Below, piece by piece: positions 8,144-15,542 of a stretch of 47,201 nt of DNA. Every line of letters starts with the position of its first letter. Position 1 is the stretch's first letter. The position numbers and the translations under genes were made by a program. The notes under the pieces were generated by a model. The model saw nothing but the letters and a program-made list of their open reading frames with translations. It ran no database searches and had not been told where the DNA came from. The DNA comes from Spirulina sp. CCY15215 (GTDB lineage: Bacteria; Cyanobacteriota; Cyanobacteriia; Cyanobacteriales; Spirulinaceae): contig NZ_JACSWA010000530.1 in the NCBI RefSeq assembly GCF_016888125.1, forward strand, positions 1 to 47,201, read 5' to 3'.

Positions 8144-9313
8144 CTAGACTGAATTAATCAAATTACAGAGGCGATCAATTTCATTATCTTGTAAATCGGG
8201 AAAATTCCCAAGATAAAACCCATAAAAGTGAATGTGTTCAACTTCCGGGAAATCATTGATATTGTAGTTAGGAAATATTTTTTGTAAATAGGGTTGACGT
8301 AATTGATTTCCTCCTCCAGAACTCCCACGACGAAACTCAATCTGAGCATCTTTCATTTTTTCCATTAGACGAAGTGAAAAATCGCGATCGCCTTCTTTCA
8401 AGATTAAGTTAAAAGCATAGTTACTACATCCTTCTAGTTTAAAGTCAGTGCGGTACTTATTGCGATCGATCTGCTCTAAAAAGCGCTTTAAATTGCGATT
8501 GCGACGGATGATATTTGCATCTAATCGTTTCAGTTGATTGCGACCTAAAATTCCACCTAGTTCTGTATTGCGAACATTATAGGCTGGAAATGCAAAAATA
8601 AAATCGGGATTGAGATCGGGATAATTTTTCTGATATTCTTGTTTGAGATCGAAACTGCTGGCTTCTCTAACCATTCCATGAGAGCGTAACATTCGCAGTT
8701 GTTGATAAACGGTCTCATCGTTTGTACAAATCATCCCTCCTTCAATGGTACTCATGTGGTGAGCGTAATAAAAAGAAAAATTAGAGATCCAGCCAAAATT
8801 TCCTAATTTTTTATCATGATGAGTTGCACCGTGAGACTCGCAAACATCCTCAATTAAAACAATTTTGCGACGGTCTAACTCTTCTAAGAGTTCGTCGGTT
8901 AAGGCATCAAAACCTTGTACGTGGGTTAAAAAAACTGCTCGCGTATTTTTGTTTAATTGAGCAATAACTTGCTGGCAATTCATGCCTAAAGTATGGCGAT
9001 CGATATCGACGACAACGGGTGTAAAGCCATTTTGCAGTACCGAGGTAAAATCAGATACCCAGGTTAGTGGTGGAACGATAACTTCTCCTCCTGAAGGATA
9101 GCGCAGTTTTAAAGCAGCCATCGTTAAGAGGTTGGCTGAAGATCCTGAGTTAACAAATATACTATACTTGACTCCTAACCATTCCGACCACTCTTCCTCA
9201 AAGGCTCTAACATTGGTGGACTGAGTTAAGATCGGATCTTCTTGTTTGAGAAAGGCAATCAGGGCATCTAAATCTTCTCGGAGAATATTGTTTCGCATTA
9301 AGGGAAAAGTCAT
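8144..9313 (-). CDS. ColD-like PLP-dependent sugar 3-dehydratase (DegT/DnrJ/EryC1 fold, catalytic Lys replaced by His)
   Basis: A protein of 389 residues from the ATG at 9313. The longer frame up to 9484 overlaps the isomerase gene and encodes an unrelated hydrophobic leader, so it is rejected. The fold is that of sugar aminotransferases: VNSGSSANLLTMAAL binds phosphate, VIVPPLTWVSDF follows, and IEDVCESHGATH supplies the PLP-pairing Asp. In aminotransferases a Lys follows FSFY by three residues. Here that position is His185 in FYYAHHMSTIEGG. A His at this place is the mark of GDP-4-keto-6-deoxymannose 3-dehydratase (ColD) and the E1 dehydrases, which remove the C3 hydroxyl rather than install an amine. 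The E1-type iron-sulfur cysteines are absent and the length matches ColD. It is in one operon with heptose genes, so the substrate could be a GDP-4-keto-6-deoxy-hexose or -heptose. Confidence 0.8.
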   Translation of the reverse strand: MTFPLMRNNILREDLDALIAFLKQEDPILTQSTNVRAFEEEWSEWLGVKYSIFVNSGSSANLLTMAALKLRYPSGGEVIVPPLTWVSDFTSVLQNGFTPVVVDIDRHTLGMNCQQVIAQLNKNTRAVFLTHVQGFDALTDELLEELDRRKIVLIEDVCESHGATHHDKKLGNFGWISNFSFYYAHHMSTIEGGMICTNDETVYQQLRMLRSHGMVREASSFDLKQEYQKNYPDLNPDFIFAFPAYNVRNTELGGILGRNQLKRLDANIIRRNRNLKRFLEQIDRNKYRTDFKLEGCSNYAFNLILKEGDRDFSLRLMEKMKDAQIEFRRGSSGGGNQLRQPYLQKIFPNYNINDFPEVEHIHFYGFYLGNFPDLQDNEIDRLCNLINSV

Positions 9314-9362
9314 ATCAGGCAAACCAAAAATGAATAGAAAAATGAATAGAATCAGAAGATAT

Positions 9363-9956
9363 TTAATTAGACATGGCAATCTGTGGCAGTTGACATAAAC
9401 GCACCTCAACCTCTTCACAAATATAGTGATATAACAAAAGATGTAATTCTTGGATTCTCGGGGTAATTGTAGAAGGTGTGTCAATTAGTACATCACAATA
9501 TTGAGCCATTTTTCCACCACTTTTTCCGGTGAGACCGAGGGTTTTCATTCCCAATTCTCGAGCGGTTTTGAGGGCAAGTACAACATTTTGAGAGTTACCA
9601 CTGGTGGATATTCCCCAACAAATTCCTCCTAGCTGACCGTGGGCCTCAACTTGACGGGAAAAAACTGACTCGCATTCATAATCATTGGTCCATGCTGTTA
9701 AAACCGATACATTCGCATTTAAACAAATAACGTTACAAGCCTTTCTGGGCTTTAAAAATATTCCCACCAGTTCGCCGGAAATATGCAGTGCATCCGCAGC
9801 AGAGCCACCATTGCCACAAATCAAAATAGGTAATTGACAAGATAGAGTCGAATAAAGTAGGGCGATCGCCTCTTCAATTACACCTCGTTTATCGAGATCG
9901 ATTAGTTGAGAAACCAGAACTTGATGTTCTCGAAGTCTACGACCGAAATTGCTCAT
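9363..9956 (-). CDS. gmhA: GmhA-like sedoheptulose-7-phosphate isomerase (SIS domain)
   Basis: A SIS-domain protein of 197 residues. It carries the phosphate-binding motif ICGNGGSAADALHISGE, the second SIS motif STSGNSQNVVLALKTA and the catalytic glutamate/histidine segment TPRIQELHLLLYHY, all as in GmhA/LpcA. The reaction is sedoheptulose 7-phosphate to D-glycero-D-manno-heptose 7-phosphate, the first committed step to nucleotide-activated heptose. It lies between an HddA-like kinase gene and the ColD-like dehydratase gene, which supports a heptose pathway. The ATG at 9956 is the only plausible start. Close relatives act on other phosphosugars, but the neighbours make the heptose assignment likely. 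Confidence 0.85.
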   Translation of the reverse strand: MSNFGRRLREHQVLVSQLIDLDKRGVIEEAIALLYSTLSCQLPILICGNGGSAADALHISGELVGIFLKPRKACNVICLNANVSVLTAWTNDYECESVFSRQVEAHGQLGGICWGISTSGNSQNVVLALKTARELGMKTLGLTGKSGGKMAQYCDVLIDTPSTITPRIQELHLLLYHYICEEVEVRLCQLPQIAMSN

Positions 9957-9966
9957 AGCTAATTAG

Positions 9967-9986
9967 TTAGCCAAATATTTGGCTAA
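9967..9986. repeat. Perfect 20-bp palindrome between hddA-like and gmhA-like genes
   Basis: The sequence ttagccaaatatttggctaa is its own reverse complement and fills most of the 34-bp gap between the kinase stop and the isomerase start. With no U-run after it on the minus strand it is not a clean terminator. It could be an operator, or an RNA hairpin that tunes isomerase translation. Confidence 0.6.
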
Positions 9987-9990
9987 TTAT

Positions 9991-10995
9991 TTACATTTTG
10001 GTAGATAAACCTGAAAAAATCACTTGTGAACCCATCCAATCAATTTTAAAGGGTGGCCAAACTTTAATTTGGGGAAGAGCTTGACGAATTTTTTCATGTT
10101 TTTCGGGGGGAGCAAGAAAGAAGAAAAATCCGCCTCCTCCTGCTCCCATTAATTTACCACCAAAGGCTCCCGATCGCAACGCAATTTGATAAAGATCGTC
10201 CATCCAAACGGCTGAAATTCCTTCAGCTAAACGACGCTTGAACTGCCAACTTTTGTCGAGCAATTGTCCGATCGCCTCCAAGGACTCTTGGTGAGAAAAA
10301 AGTTGCAGAGATTCTCTTGCAAGAGCATGAATAGAACTAAGTTCTTCTGTTTTTTTTCCTTGTTTTATGTTCTCTAATTTAGCGTGGGCATATTGTTCTG
10401 CGATGCGATTGATACCACTAAAACCTAATAAAATATGCGATTCTAAATACTTTAAATAATCGGGAGATAGTAACAAATCGCGTATTGTCCATTCTTCCCC
10501 CGCTTTCATTTCAATCACTTGTAAACCACCGTGAGCAGCCATAATTTGATCTTGAATGCCAACAGATTCTTTTAATAGAACTTGTTCAACTTCGATCGCT
10601 TCTAATGACAATTGTGTGGCAGAAGACGTGCGATTTTGTAGAGCATGAAGGGCATGAAGGAGACCGACAGTAAAGGAGGAACTGGAACCAATCCCCGATC
10701 GAGCGGGTAAATCTCCATCATGGTGAATTTCTAAACCTTGAGAAATTTTTAAATATTCCAGACAACCGCGAATGGAAGGATGGGTAATCTCTTGGTTTTT
10801 GGCAACATTTTCAATCTGGGAGTAAACAATACGGCTGTGATGCTCAAAAAATGGGGGCAGGTAACGAACAGTGAGGTAACAATAATGTGCCATTCCTAAA
10901 GCAATCACCAATCCGCCATGTTCTTGAAACCAAGGATTATAATCCGTGCCTCCTCCAAATAAAGACAGTCGATAGGGGGTGCGGGTAATAATCAT
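9991..10995 (-). CDS. hddA: GHMP-family sugar kinase, HddA-like (heptose 7-phosphate 1-kinase)
   Basis: A GHMP kinase of 334 residues. Motif 1 is the N-terminal RTPYRLSLFGGGTDY. Motif 2, the ATP loop, is LPARSGIGSSSSFTVGLL. Motif 3 near the C-terminus is GGKLMGAGGGGFFFF. These match HddA, which phosphorylates D-glycero-D-manno-heptose 7-phosphate at C1 to the alpha-1,7-bisphosphate on the route to GDP-heptose. The gene follows the SDR gene by 9 bp and precedes gmhA by 34 bp. HddA relatives include L-fucose/D-arabinose-type sugar kinases, so the substrate rests on context. Confidence 0.82.
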   Translation of the reverse strand: MIITRTPYRLSLFGGGTDYNPWFQEHGGLVIALGMAHYCYLTVRYLPPFFEHHSRIVYSQIENVAKNQEITHPSIRGCLEYLKISQGLEIHHDGDLPARSGIGSSSSFTVGLLHALHALQNRTSSATQLSLEAIEVEQVLLKESVGIQDQIMAAHGGLQVIEMKAGEEWTIRDLLLSPDYLKYLESHILLGFSGINRIAEQYAHAKLENIKQGKKTEELSSIHALARESLQLFSHQESLEAIGQLLDKSWQFKRRLAEGISAVWMDDLYQIALRSGAFGGKLMGAGGGGFFFFLAPPEKHEKIRQALPQIKVWPPFKIDWMGSQVIFSGLSTKM

Positions 10996-11004
10996 GGGAT
11001 ACTT

Positions 11005-11937
11005 TTAAAGATTAGAAAACTGATTTCTTCTGATAATTTGGTAGCCTTTGACGAGTTCCTGAATGCCGCGATCGAGGGAAACTTGGGTTTTAAATCCTGT
11101 TGCTTCCATGCGCTCGTTACTAACAATATAGTTGCGGCGATCGGGGTCTTTGCCAATTTCGGAGAGAATAAAACGAAATTCCCGAACATGGCACTGGATC
11201 ACTTCACAGAGTTCTTGTTTACTCAGATTAGCCTCAGACAGTCCAACATTAAAGGGTTTGCCTTTCATTGTCGAATAGTTCTTGATCGCATGAATAAAAG
11301 CCCCCGCAGCATCTCGTACATGGAGATAATTGCGTTTAAAATGTGCCTCAAAAAGAACCACGGTGCGATCGACGACGGCACGATAGGTAAAATCATTCAC
11401 AAGCAAATCTAACCGCATCCGAGGACTAATGCCAAATACTGTGGCAAAACGGAAGGTCACGCAATCTCTTCGGTCTAACAGATAGCGATCAAGATCGACT
11501 TTGAGCCGTCCGTAAAGAGAAACTGGACGCATGGGAGTATTTTCATCACAAAAGATGCCTTCTTCTCCCACACCATAGCCACTATTGGTACAGGGAAAAA
11601 TGAGCATTTGTTCGGGGGATTTACACTCAGCAATAAAGCGCACTGCATCGTAATTAATCTGTTTTGCTCCCACGGGATCGCGATCGCACAGGGGCGCTCC
11701 TGTTAAACAAGCTAAGGGTAGAATAACATCACATTGAGAGATGAGTTTTTTAATTAAATCGCGATCGCGCACATCTCCTCGGATAATTTCGAGATTGCGA
11801 TCGTAACAACAATCCAGCAACGAAGTTTGACCGTACATAAAGTTATCGAGAACGGTCACTTTATAGCCTTTTTGTAATAGCATCGGCACTAAAACCGAGC
11901 CAATATAACCCGCACCACCCGTAACCAAAATTTTCAT
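11005..11937 (-). CDS. NAD-dependent sugar epimerase/dehydratase (extended SDR)
   Basis: An extended short-chain dehydrogenase of 310 residues. The NAD-binding loop is TGGAGYIGS at residues 7-15. The second glycine-poor strand ends in GDVRD. The active site has a Thr/Ser in PCTNSGYG and the catalytic YGRLK (Tyr-x3-Lys). A conserved RNYLHVRDAAGAF follows, as in UDP-/GDP-sugar epimerases. It is the first gene of the leftward operon and lies next to HddA- and GmhA-like genes, a grouping seen in other heptose loci. It may act on the GDP-heptose as epimerase or 4-dehydratase. It is shorter than GDP-mannose 4,6-dehydratase and lacks that enzyme's start motif, so a true GMD function is doubtful. Confidence 0.8.
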   Translation of the reverse strand: MKILVTGGAGYIGSVLVPMLLQKGYKVTVLDNFMYGQTSLLDCCYDRNLEIIRGDVRDRDLIKKLISQCDVILPLACLTGAPLCDRDPVGAKQINYDAVRFIAECKSPEQMLIFPCTNSGYGVGEEGIFCDENTPMRPVSLYGRLKVDLDRYLLDRRDCVTFRFATVFGISPRMRLDLLVNDFTYRAVVDRTVVLFEAHFKRNYLHVRDAAGAFIHAIKNYSTMKGKPFNVGLSEANLSKQELCEVIQCHVREFRFILSEIGKDPDRRNYIVSNERMEATGFKTQVSLDRGIQELVKGYQIIRRNQFSNL

Positions 11938-12337
11938 GTTTTTGTTTGTGTAAAATTAAGCAATTGACTCTTTAATGACCAAGGTTACATACATTTGATC
12001 CCGATCATAACTAGCAACTCCTAGATTGGGAATATTCAATTGCCGATCTTTTGTTTGTAACAAATTTATCCAAAGATGCGATCGTAGTCAAACTATAACC
12101 TTATACCACCACCGAAACAATCTCTTCGCTAATTTCAGCAAGGCTTGTCCTATTCTTCTCTTTACTGCTTTTTTCTTTTTTGGGTTTTGGTGGGTTACAA
12201 GAGAGGGGTTTTGAGCTATTTTGAGAGTTGAGTCCTAGACTTTATTGAGAATTTTCTGTTCTAGGTGTTTGATTAGTTCTTTGGCGTTCACAGGAGGCCT
12301 GTTCCCATAAACTAATATAACAATTGGAGAAAAACTA
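11938..12337. promoter_or_regulatory. 400-bp divergent intergenic region, presumed promoters for both polysaccharide operons
   Basis: The leftward SDR operon and the rightward GT2-methyltransferase gene start from opposite ends of this gap, so promoters for both should lie here. I could not pick convincing -35/-10 pairs. A ribosome binding site (ttggaga) lies 8-14 nt before the ATG at 12338. A pyrimidine-rich stretch followed by TGG repeats runs from about 12150 to 12200. No gene is supported in the gap. Confidence 0.5.
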
Positions 12338-13882
12338 ATGACTTTGCAAGTGAAAAAAAATAAAAGAAAACGTCAATCTATTCTCAATATACCTGCCGAT
12401 AATCAAGCCGATAATCAAGCTGATAATCAAGGAAAAAAAATAGGTATTTTGATTGTTGCTTATAATGCAGTAGACACCCTGGCAAAAGTGTTTAAGCGAA
12501 TCCCTCAAAATGTTTGGAACAATGTGAAAGAAGTCGTTGTTTTTGACGATGCAAGTCAAGATAATACCTATGAACTGGCTAGTGATTATAAAACTACTAT
12601 GAAAATAAAACATTTAAAGGTTTTTAAAAATCCGAAAAATTTAGGCTACGGGGGAAACCAAAAATTAGGCTATCAATATCTAATCGATCAAGAATTTGAT
12701 GTTGTTGTGCTTTTACATGGTGATGGTCAATATGCGCCAGAAATTTTATCTCATCTTTATCATCCCATTATTACAGGTGAAGCTGATGCTGTCTTTGGGT
12801 CAAGAATGATGCCTAATTATGGGGGAGCAATTAAGGGAGGAATGCCTTTATACAAATTTATTGGCAATAAAATATTAACAACTTTTGAAAACTGGTCATT
12901 AGGTATGAATTTAACTGAATTTCATAATGGTTATCGTGCCTATAATCTTAAAGCACTCAAGCAAATTGATATGTCTGCCATGACCAATGATTTTCATTTT
13001 GATACTGAAATTATTATCAAACTTCATCATCAAAACTTTTCTATTAAAGAAGTGCCAATTCCCACCTACTATGGGAATGAAATTTGCTACGTTAATGGAT
13101 TAAAGTATGCCAAAGATGTCTTTCAATCTGTAAGACGATACAAAAAAACTATCCATTCCATTAAAAACTATCCAGAGTATAAAGAATATTATATTCACTA
13201 TCCGATCAAAAAAAGTAAATATTCAAGTCATGACTTTTTTGTAAAACTTGTAGGAAGCAACTCTAATGTATTAGACATTGGCTGTGGTGAAGGATTTTTC
13301 GCTTCTCTAATTTCTAAAAACAATAATAAGGTCACAGGAATAGATTTAATTAACGATCCCGATATTAAAAATAAATTTCAGAGGTTTATTCAAGCAGATC
13401 TTGAAAATGGACTAGAAGATGCGGTACTTCAATTAAAAGGTGAGAAATTTGATAAAGTTTTACTCTTAGATATTCTAGAGCATCTTCGATTTCCAGAAAT
13501 TTTACTCAGAGATTGTCACTCAGTCTTGGATAAACATGGTCAACTTTTAGTTTCAGTTCCTAACATTGCGAATATTACAATTCGCTTATCTCTATTGATA
13601 GGGAGTTGGAACTATACCGAACGAGGCATTTTAGATAAAACTCATTATCGTTTCTATACACGCCACACTGCCCGTCATCTTTTAGAAACTAATGGATACA
13701 AAGTCGTTAAAGAAATGATGAGTGTAATGCCTATTGAACTTGTGCTAGGCCTATCAGCTAATAACCCTTTAATGGTTATAATGAATCGACTATTAGCTGT
13801 ATTAACTAAATTCATGCCTGGATTATTGGGATATCAATGTATCATGGTTGCTCTCCCTAAACACGATCATTTAAGCAAATAA
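12338..13882 (+). CDS. GT2 glycosyltransferase fused to a SAM-dependent methyltransferase
   Basis: A two-domain protein of 514 residues. Residues ~30-280 form a GT2 domain of the DPM1/polyprenol-phosphate type: ILIVAYNAVDTL, VVVFDDASQDNT, then LLHGDGQYAPE as the metal-binding Asp-x-Asp equivalent, and FGSRMMPNYGG. Residues ~300-500 form a class I methyltransferase: NVLDIGCGEGFFASL (SAM loop), VTGIDL, LLLDILEHLRFPE and LLVSVPNIANI. One polypeptide probably transfers a sugar and methylates it or the neighbouring product. The N-terminus has three copies of Ala-Asp-Asn-Gln. The gene is AT-rich and I saw no HIP1 site in it, in contrast to most of the window, which suggests transfer. SD GGAG precedes the ATG. 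Confidence 0.85.
   Translation: MTLQVKKNKRKRQSILNIPADNQADNQADNQGKKIGILIVAYNAVDTLAKVFKRIPQNVWNNVKEVVVFDDASQDNTYELASDYKTTMKIKHLKVFKNPKNLGYGGNQKLGYQYLIDQEFDVVVLLHGDGQYAPEILSHLYHPIITGEADAVFGSRMMPNYGGAIKGGMPLYKFIGNKILTTFENWSLGMNLTEFHNGYRAYNLKALKQIDMSAMTNDFHFDTEIIIKLHHQNFSIKEVPIPTYYGNEICYVNGLKYAKDVFQSVRRYKKTIHSIKNYPEYKEYYIHYPIKKSKYSSHDFFVKLVGSNSNVLDIGCGEGFFASLISKNNNKVTGIDLINDPDIKNKFQRFIQADLENGLEDAVLQLKGEKFDKVLLLDILEHLRFPEILLRDCHSVLDKHGQLLVSVPNIANITIRLSLLIGSWNYTERGILDKTHYRFYTRHTARHLLETNGYKVVKEMMSVMPIELVLGLSANNPLMVIMNRLLAVLTKFMPGLLGYQCIMVALPKHDHLSK
12395..12430 (+). repeat. Three tandem 12-bp units in the N-terminus of the GT2-methyltransferase
   Basis: The unit gccgataatcaa occurs twice exactly and once with one change (c to t), encoding Ala-Asp-Asn-Gln three times. 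Being a multiple of three, copy-number change would alter linker length without shifting frame. Confidence 0.85.
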
Positions 13883-13927
13883 AAAATCATTTTTTCTTAA
13901 CGTCAATTTTGATAACATGATGGGACG

Positions 13928-15517
13928 ATGAGATCAAAGTTTACTAAAAACCGATTCCCAAATTACTCTCCCATGTCTCATATAACCTTAGTTCGTCCTC
14001 CTGCTTTAATATCTCGTCATTCTGGTACTGGTTCCTTGACCCCCCCCATTGGACTTGCTTATCTTGCGTCCAGTTTAATCGAAGCCGGGCATTTGGTGAC
14101 TACAATAGATGCACTTGGCGAAGCTCCGTTCCAAAGAACATCTCTATTTGATAATGAAATAGTGGCAACAGGTCTGTTAAAAGACGAAATTGTAGAACGA
14201 GTTCCCCCCCATACCGATTTAATCGGAGTCAGTTGTATGTTTTCTCAGGATTGGCCTTACATTCGACAACTGATTGAGTCCTTAAAAGAGAGATTTCCGC
14301 AAGTTCCCATACTGACCGGAGGAGAGCATATTACTGCCCTGCCCGAATTCACTCTAGAAAACTGTTCGGCTGTAGAATACTGTGTCTTAGGAGAAGGAGA
14401 AGAAACCTTAGTAGAAGTTGTCGATCGCTTGGCAAATCTATCCACCATGAAAGAAGTGAACGGTTTGGTTCTAAGACAGGATGGAAAAATTTTGCGAACT
14501 CCTCCAAGGGGAAGAATAAAAGCAATTGATGACATTCCACTACCTGCTTGGCATCTCCTGCCTCTGGAAACTTATTTGAACAATAATCTGAGTTCTGGCA
14601 TTAACCGGGGACGCAGTATGTCAATGATTGCGACAAGAGGTTGCCCTCATCGCTGTACCTTTTGTTCCAATCCCACTATGTGGACAACGAAATGGATTCC
14701 ACGTCAACCCGAATTAGTTTTAGATGAAATCGAACTATATCTCAAAAAATACAATGTTACTAATGTGGACTTCTATGACCTCACGGCCATCGTGCAAAAA
14801 AAATGGGTTGTTAAATTCTGCCAACTCATTAAGGAACGCAATCTTCATTTCACTTGGCAATTACCCAGTGGAACTCGCACAGAAGCAATTGATAAAGAAG
14901 TCTGTCAACTCCTCTACGAAACGGGGTGTTACAATTTAACCTTTGCTCCTGAAACGGGTTCGAGTAAAACATTGAAAGAAATCAAAAAAGGGGTCAGAAT
15001 TGACCGAATGTTAAATTCTATGAAGGCAGCCATTGAAAGCGGCTTGATTACTAAATTTAACATTGTTATTGGCTTTCCCAACGAAACCCGTTACGACGTT
15101 TGGCAAACCATCTGGTTTTTAGTCAAAATAGCTTGGAGTGGTGTTTATGATGTATCAATTTCTGTTTTTACCCCATACCCCGGATCGGAATTGTTCCAAG
15201 AACTTAGGGAAGAGAATAAAATTCCTGAAATTTCTGATGATTATTTTTTAAGTTTACACTCTTTAGTCGATCCGACTCGAACGGTTTCTTGGTGCAAAAA
15301 AATCTCGACCGAGGAACTTCACCTTCTTCGCATTTTAGCACACTTAATATTCTTTGGTACTCAATATATTCTTCGCCCTTGGCGATTTGTGCACCTGTTA
15401 TCTAATTTGATTTCTAAGCATGAAGACTCTCGACTAGATAAATGTTTACAGGACTATGTTCGACGCAACTTTCCTAAGATGTACCCGGAAAAAGTCCAGG
15501 AAGATACGGCTTTTTGA
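13928..15517 (+). CDS. B12-binding radical SAM enzyme (first of two)
   Basis: A protein of 529 residues, or 514 if translation starts at the ATG at 13973 (MSHITLVRPP), which better matches family N-termini. Residues ~15-170 form a cobalamin-binding domain of the kind found in class B radical SAM methylases: PPIGLAYLASSLIEAGH, DLIGVSCMFSQDW, ILTGGEHITALPE and YCVLGEGEETL. The radical SAM cluster is ATRGCPHRCTFCSNP (Cys-x3-Cys-x2-Cys), followed by the GGEP-like region FAPETGSSKTLKEIKKG. It is encoded 45 bp after the GT2-methyltransferase gene, and likely methylates or rearranges an unactivated carbon of a sugar or lipid carrier. The substrate is unknown. The downstream gene converges from the other strand 25 bp away. 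Confidence 0.85.
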   Translation: MRSKFTKNRFPNYSPMSHITLVRPPALISRHSGTGSLTPPIGLAYLASSLIEAGHLVTTIDALGEAPFQRTSLFDNEIVATGLLKDEIVERVPPHTDLIGVSCMFSQDWPYIRQLIESLKERFPQVPILTGGEHITALPEFTLENCSAVEYCVLGEGEETLVEVVDRLANLSTMKEVNGLVLRQDGKILRTPPRGRIKAIDDIPLPAWHLLPLETYLNNNLSSGINRGRSMSMIATRGCPHRCTFCSNPTMWTTKWIPRQPELVLDEIELYLKKYNVTNVDFYDLTAIVQKKWVVKFCQLIKERNLHFTWQLPSGTRTEAIDKEVCQLLYETGCYNLTFAPETGSSKTLKEIKKGVRIDRMLNSMKAAIESGLITKFNIVIGFPNETRYDVWQTIWFLVKIAWSGVYDVSISVFTPYPGSELFQELREENKIPEISDDYFLSLHSLVDPTRTVSWCKKISTEELHLLRILAHLIFFGTQYILRPWRFVHLLSNLISKHEDSRLDKCLQDYVRRNFPKMYPEKVQEDTAF

Positions 15518-15542
15518 GGGATTACATCTCAATAGTTAGCCT

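Noticed and set aside
8144-9313. Perosamine/aminotransferase function
   Set aside because: The Schiff-base lysine is replaced by histidine, as in 3-dehydratases.
9314-9484. Hydrophobic N-terminal leader on the ColD-like dehydratase
   Set aside because: It overlaps the coding end of gmhA in another frame. The ATG at 9313 gives the family length.
12026-12214. Short open frame in the divergent spacer
   Set aside because: No ribosome site, low-complexity Phe-rich end and no recognisable motif.
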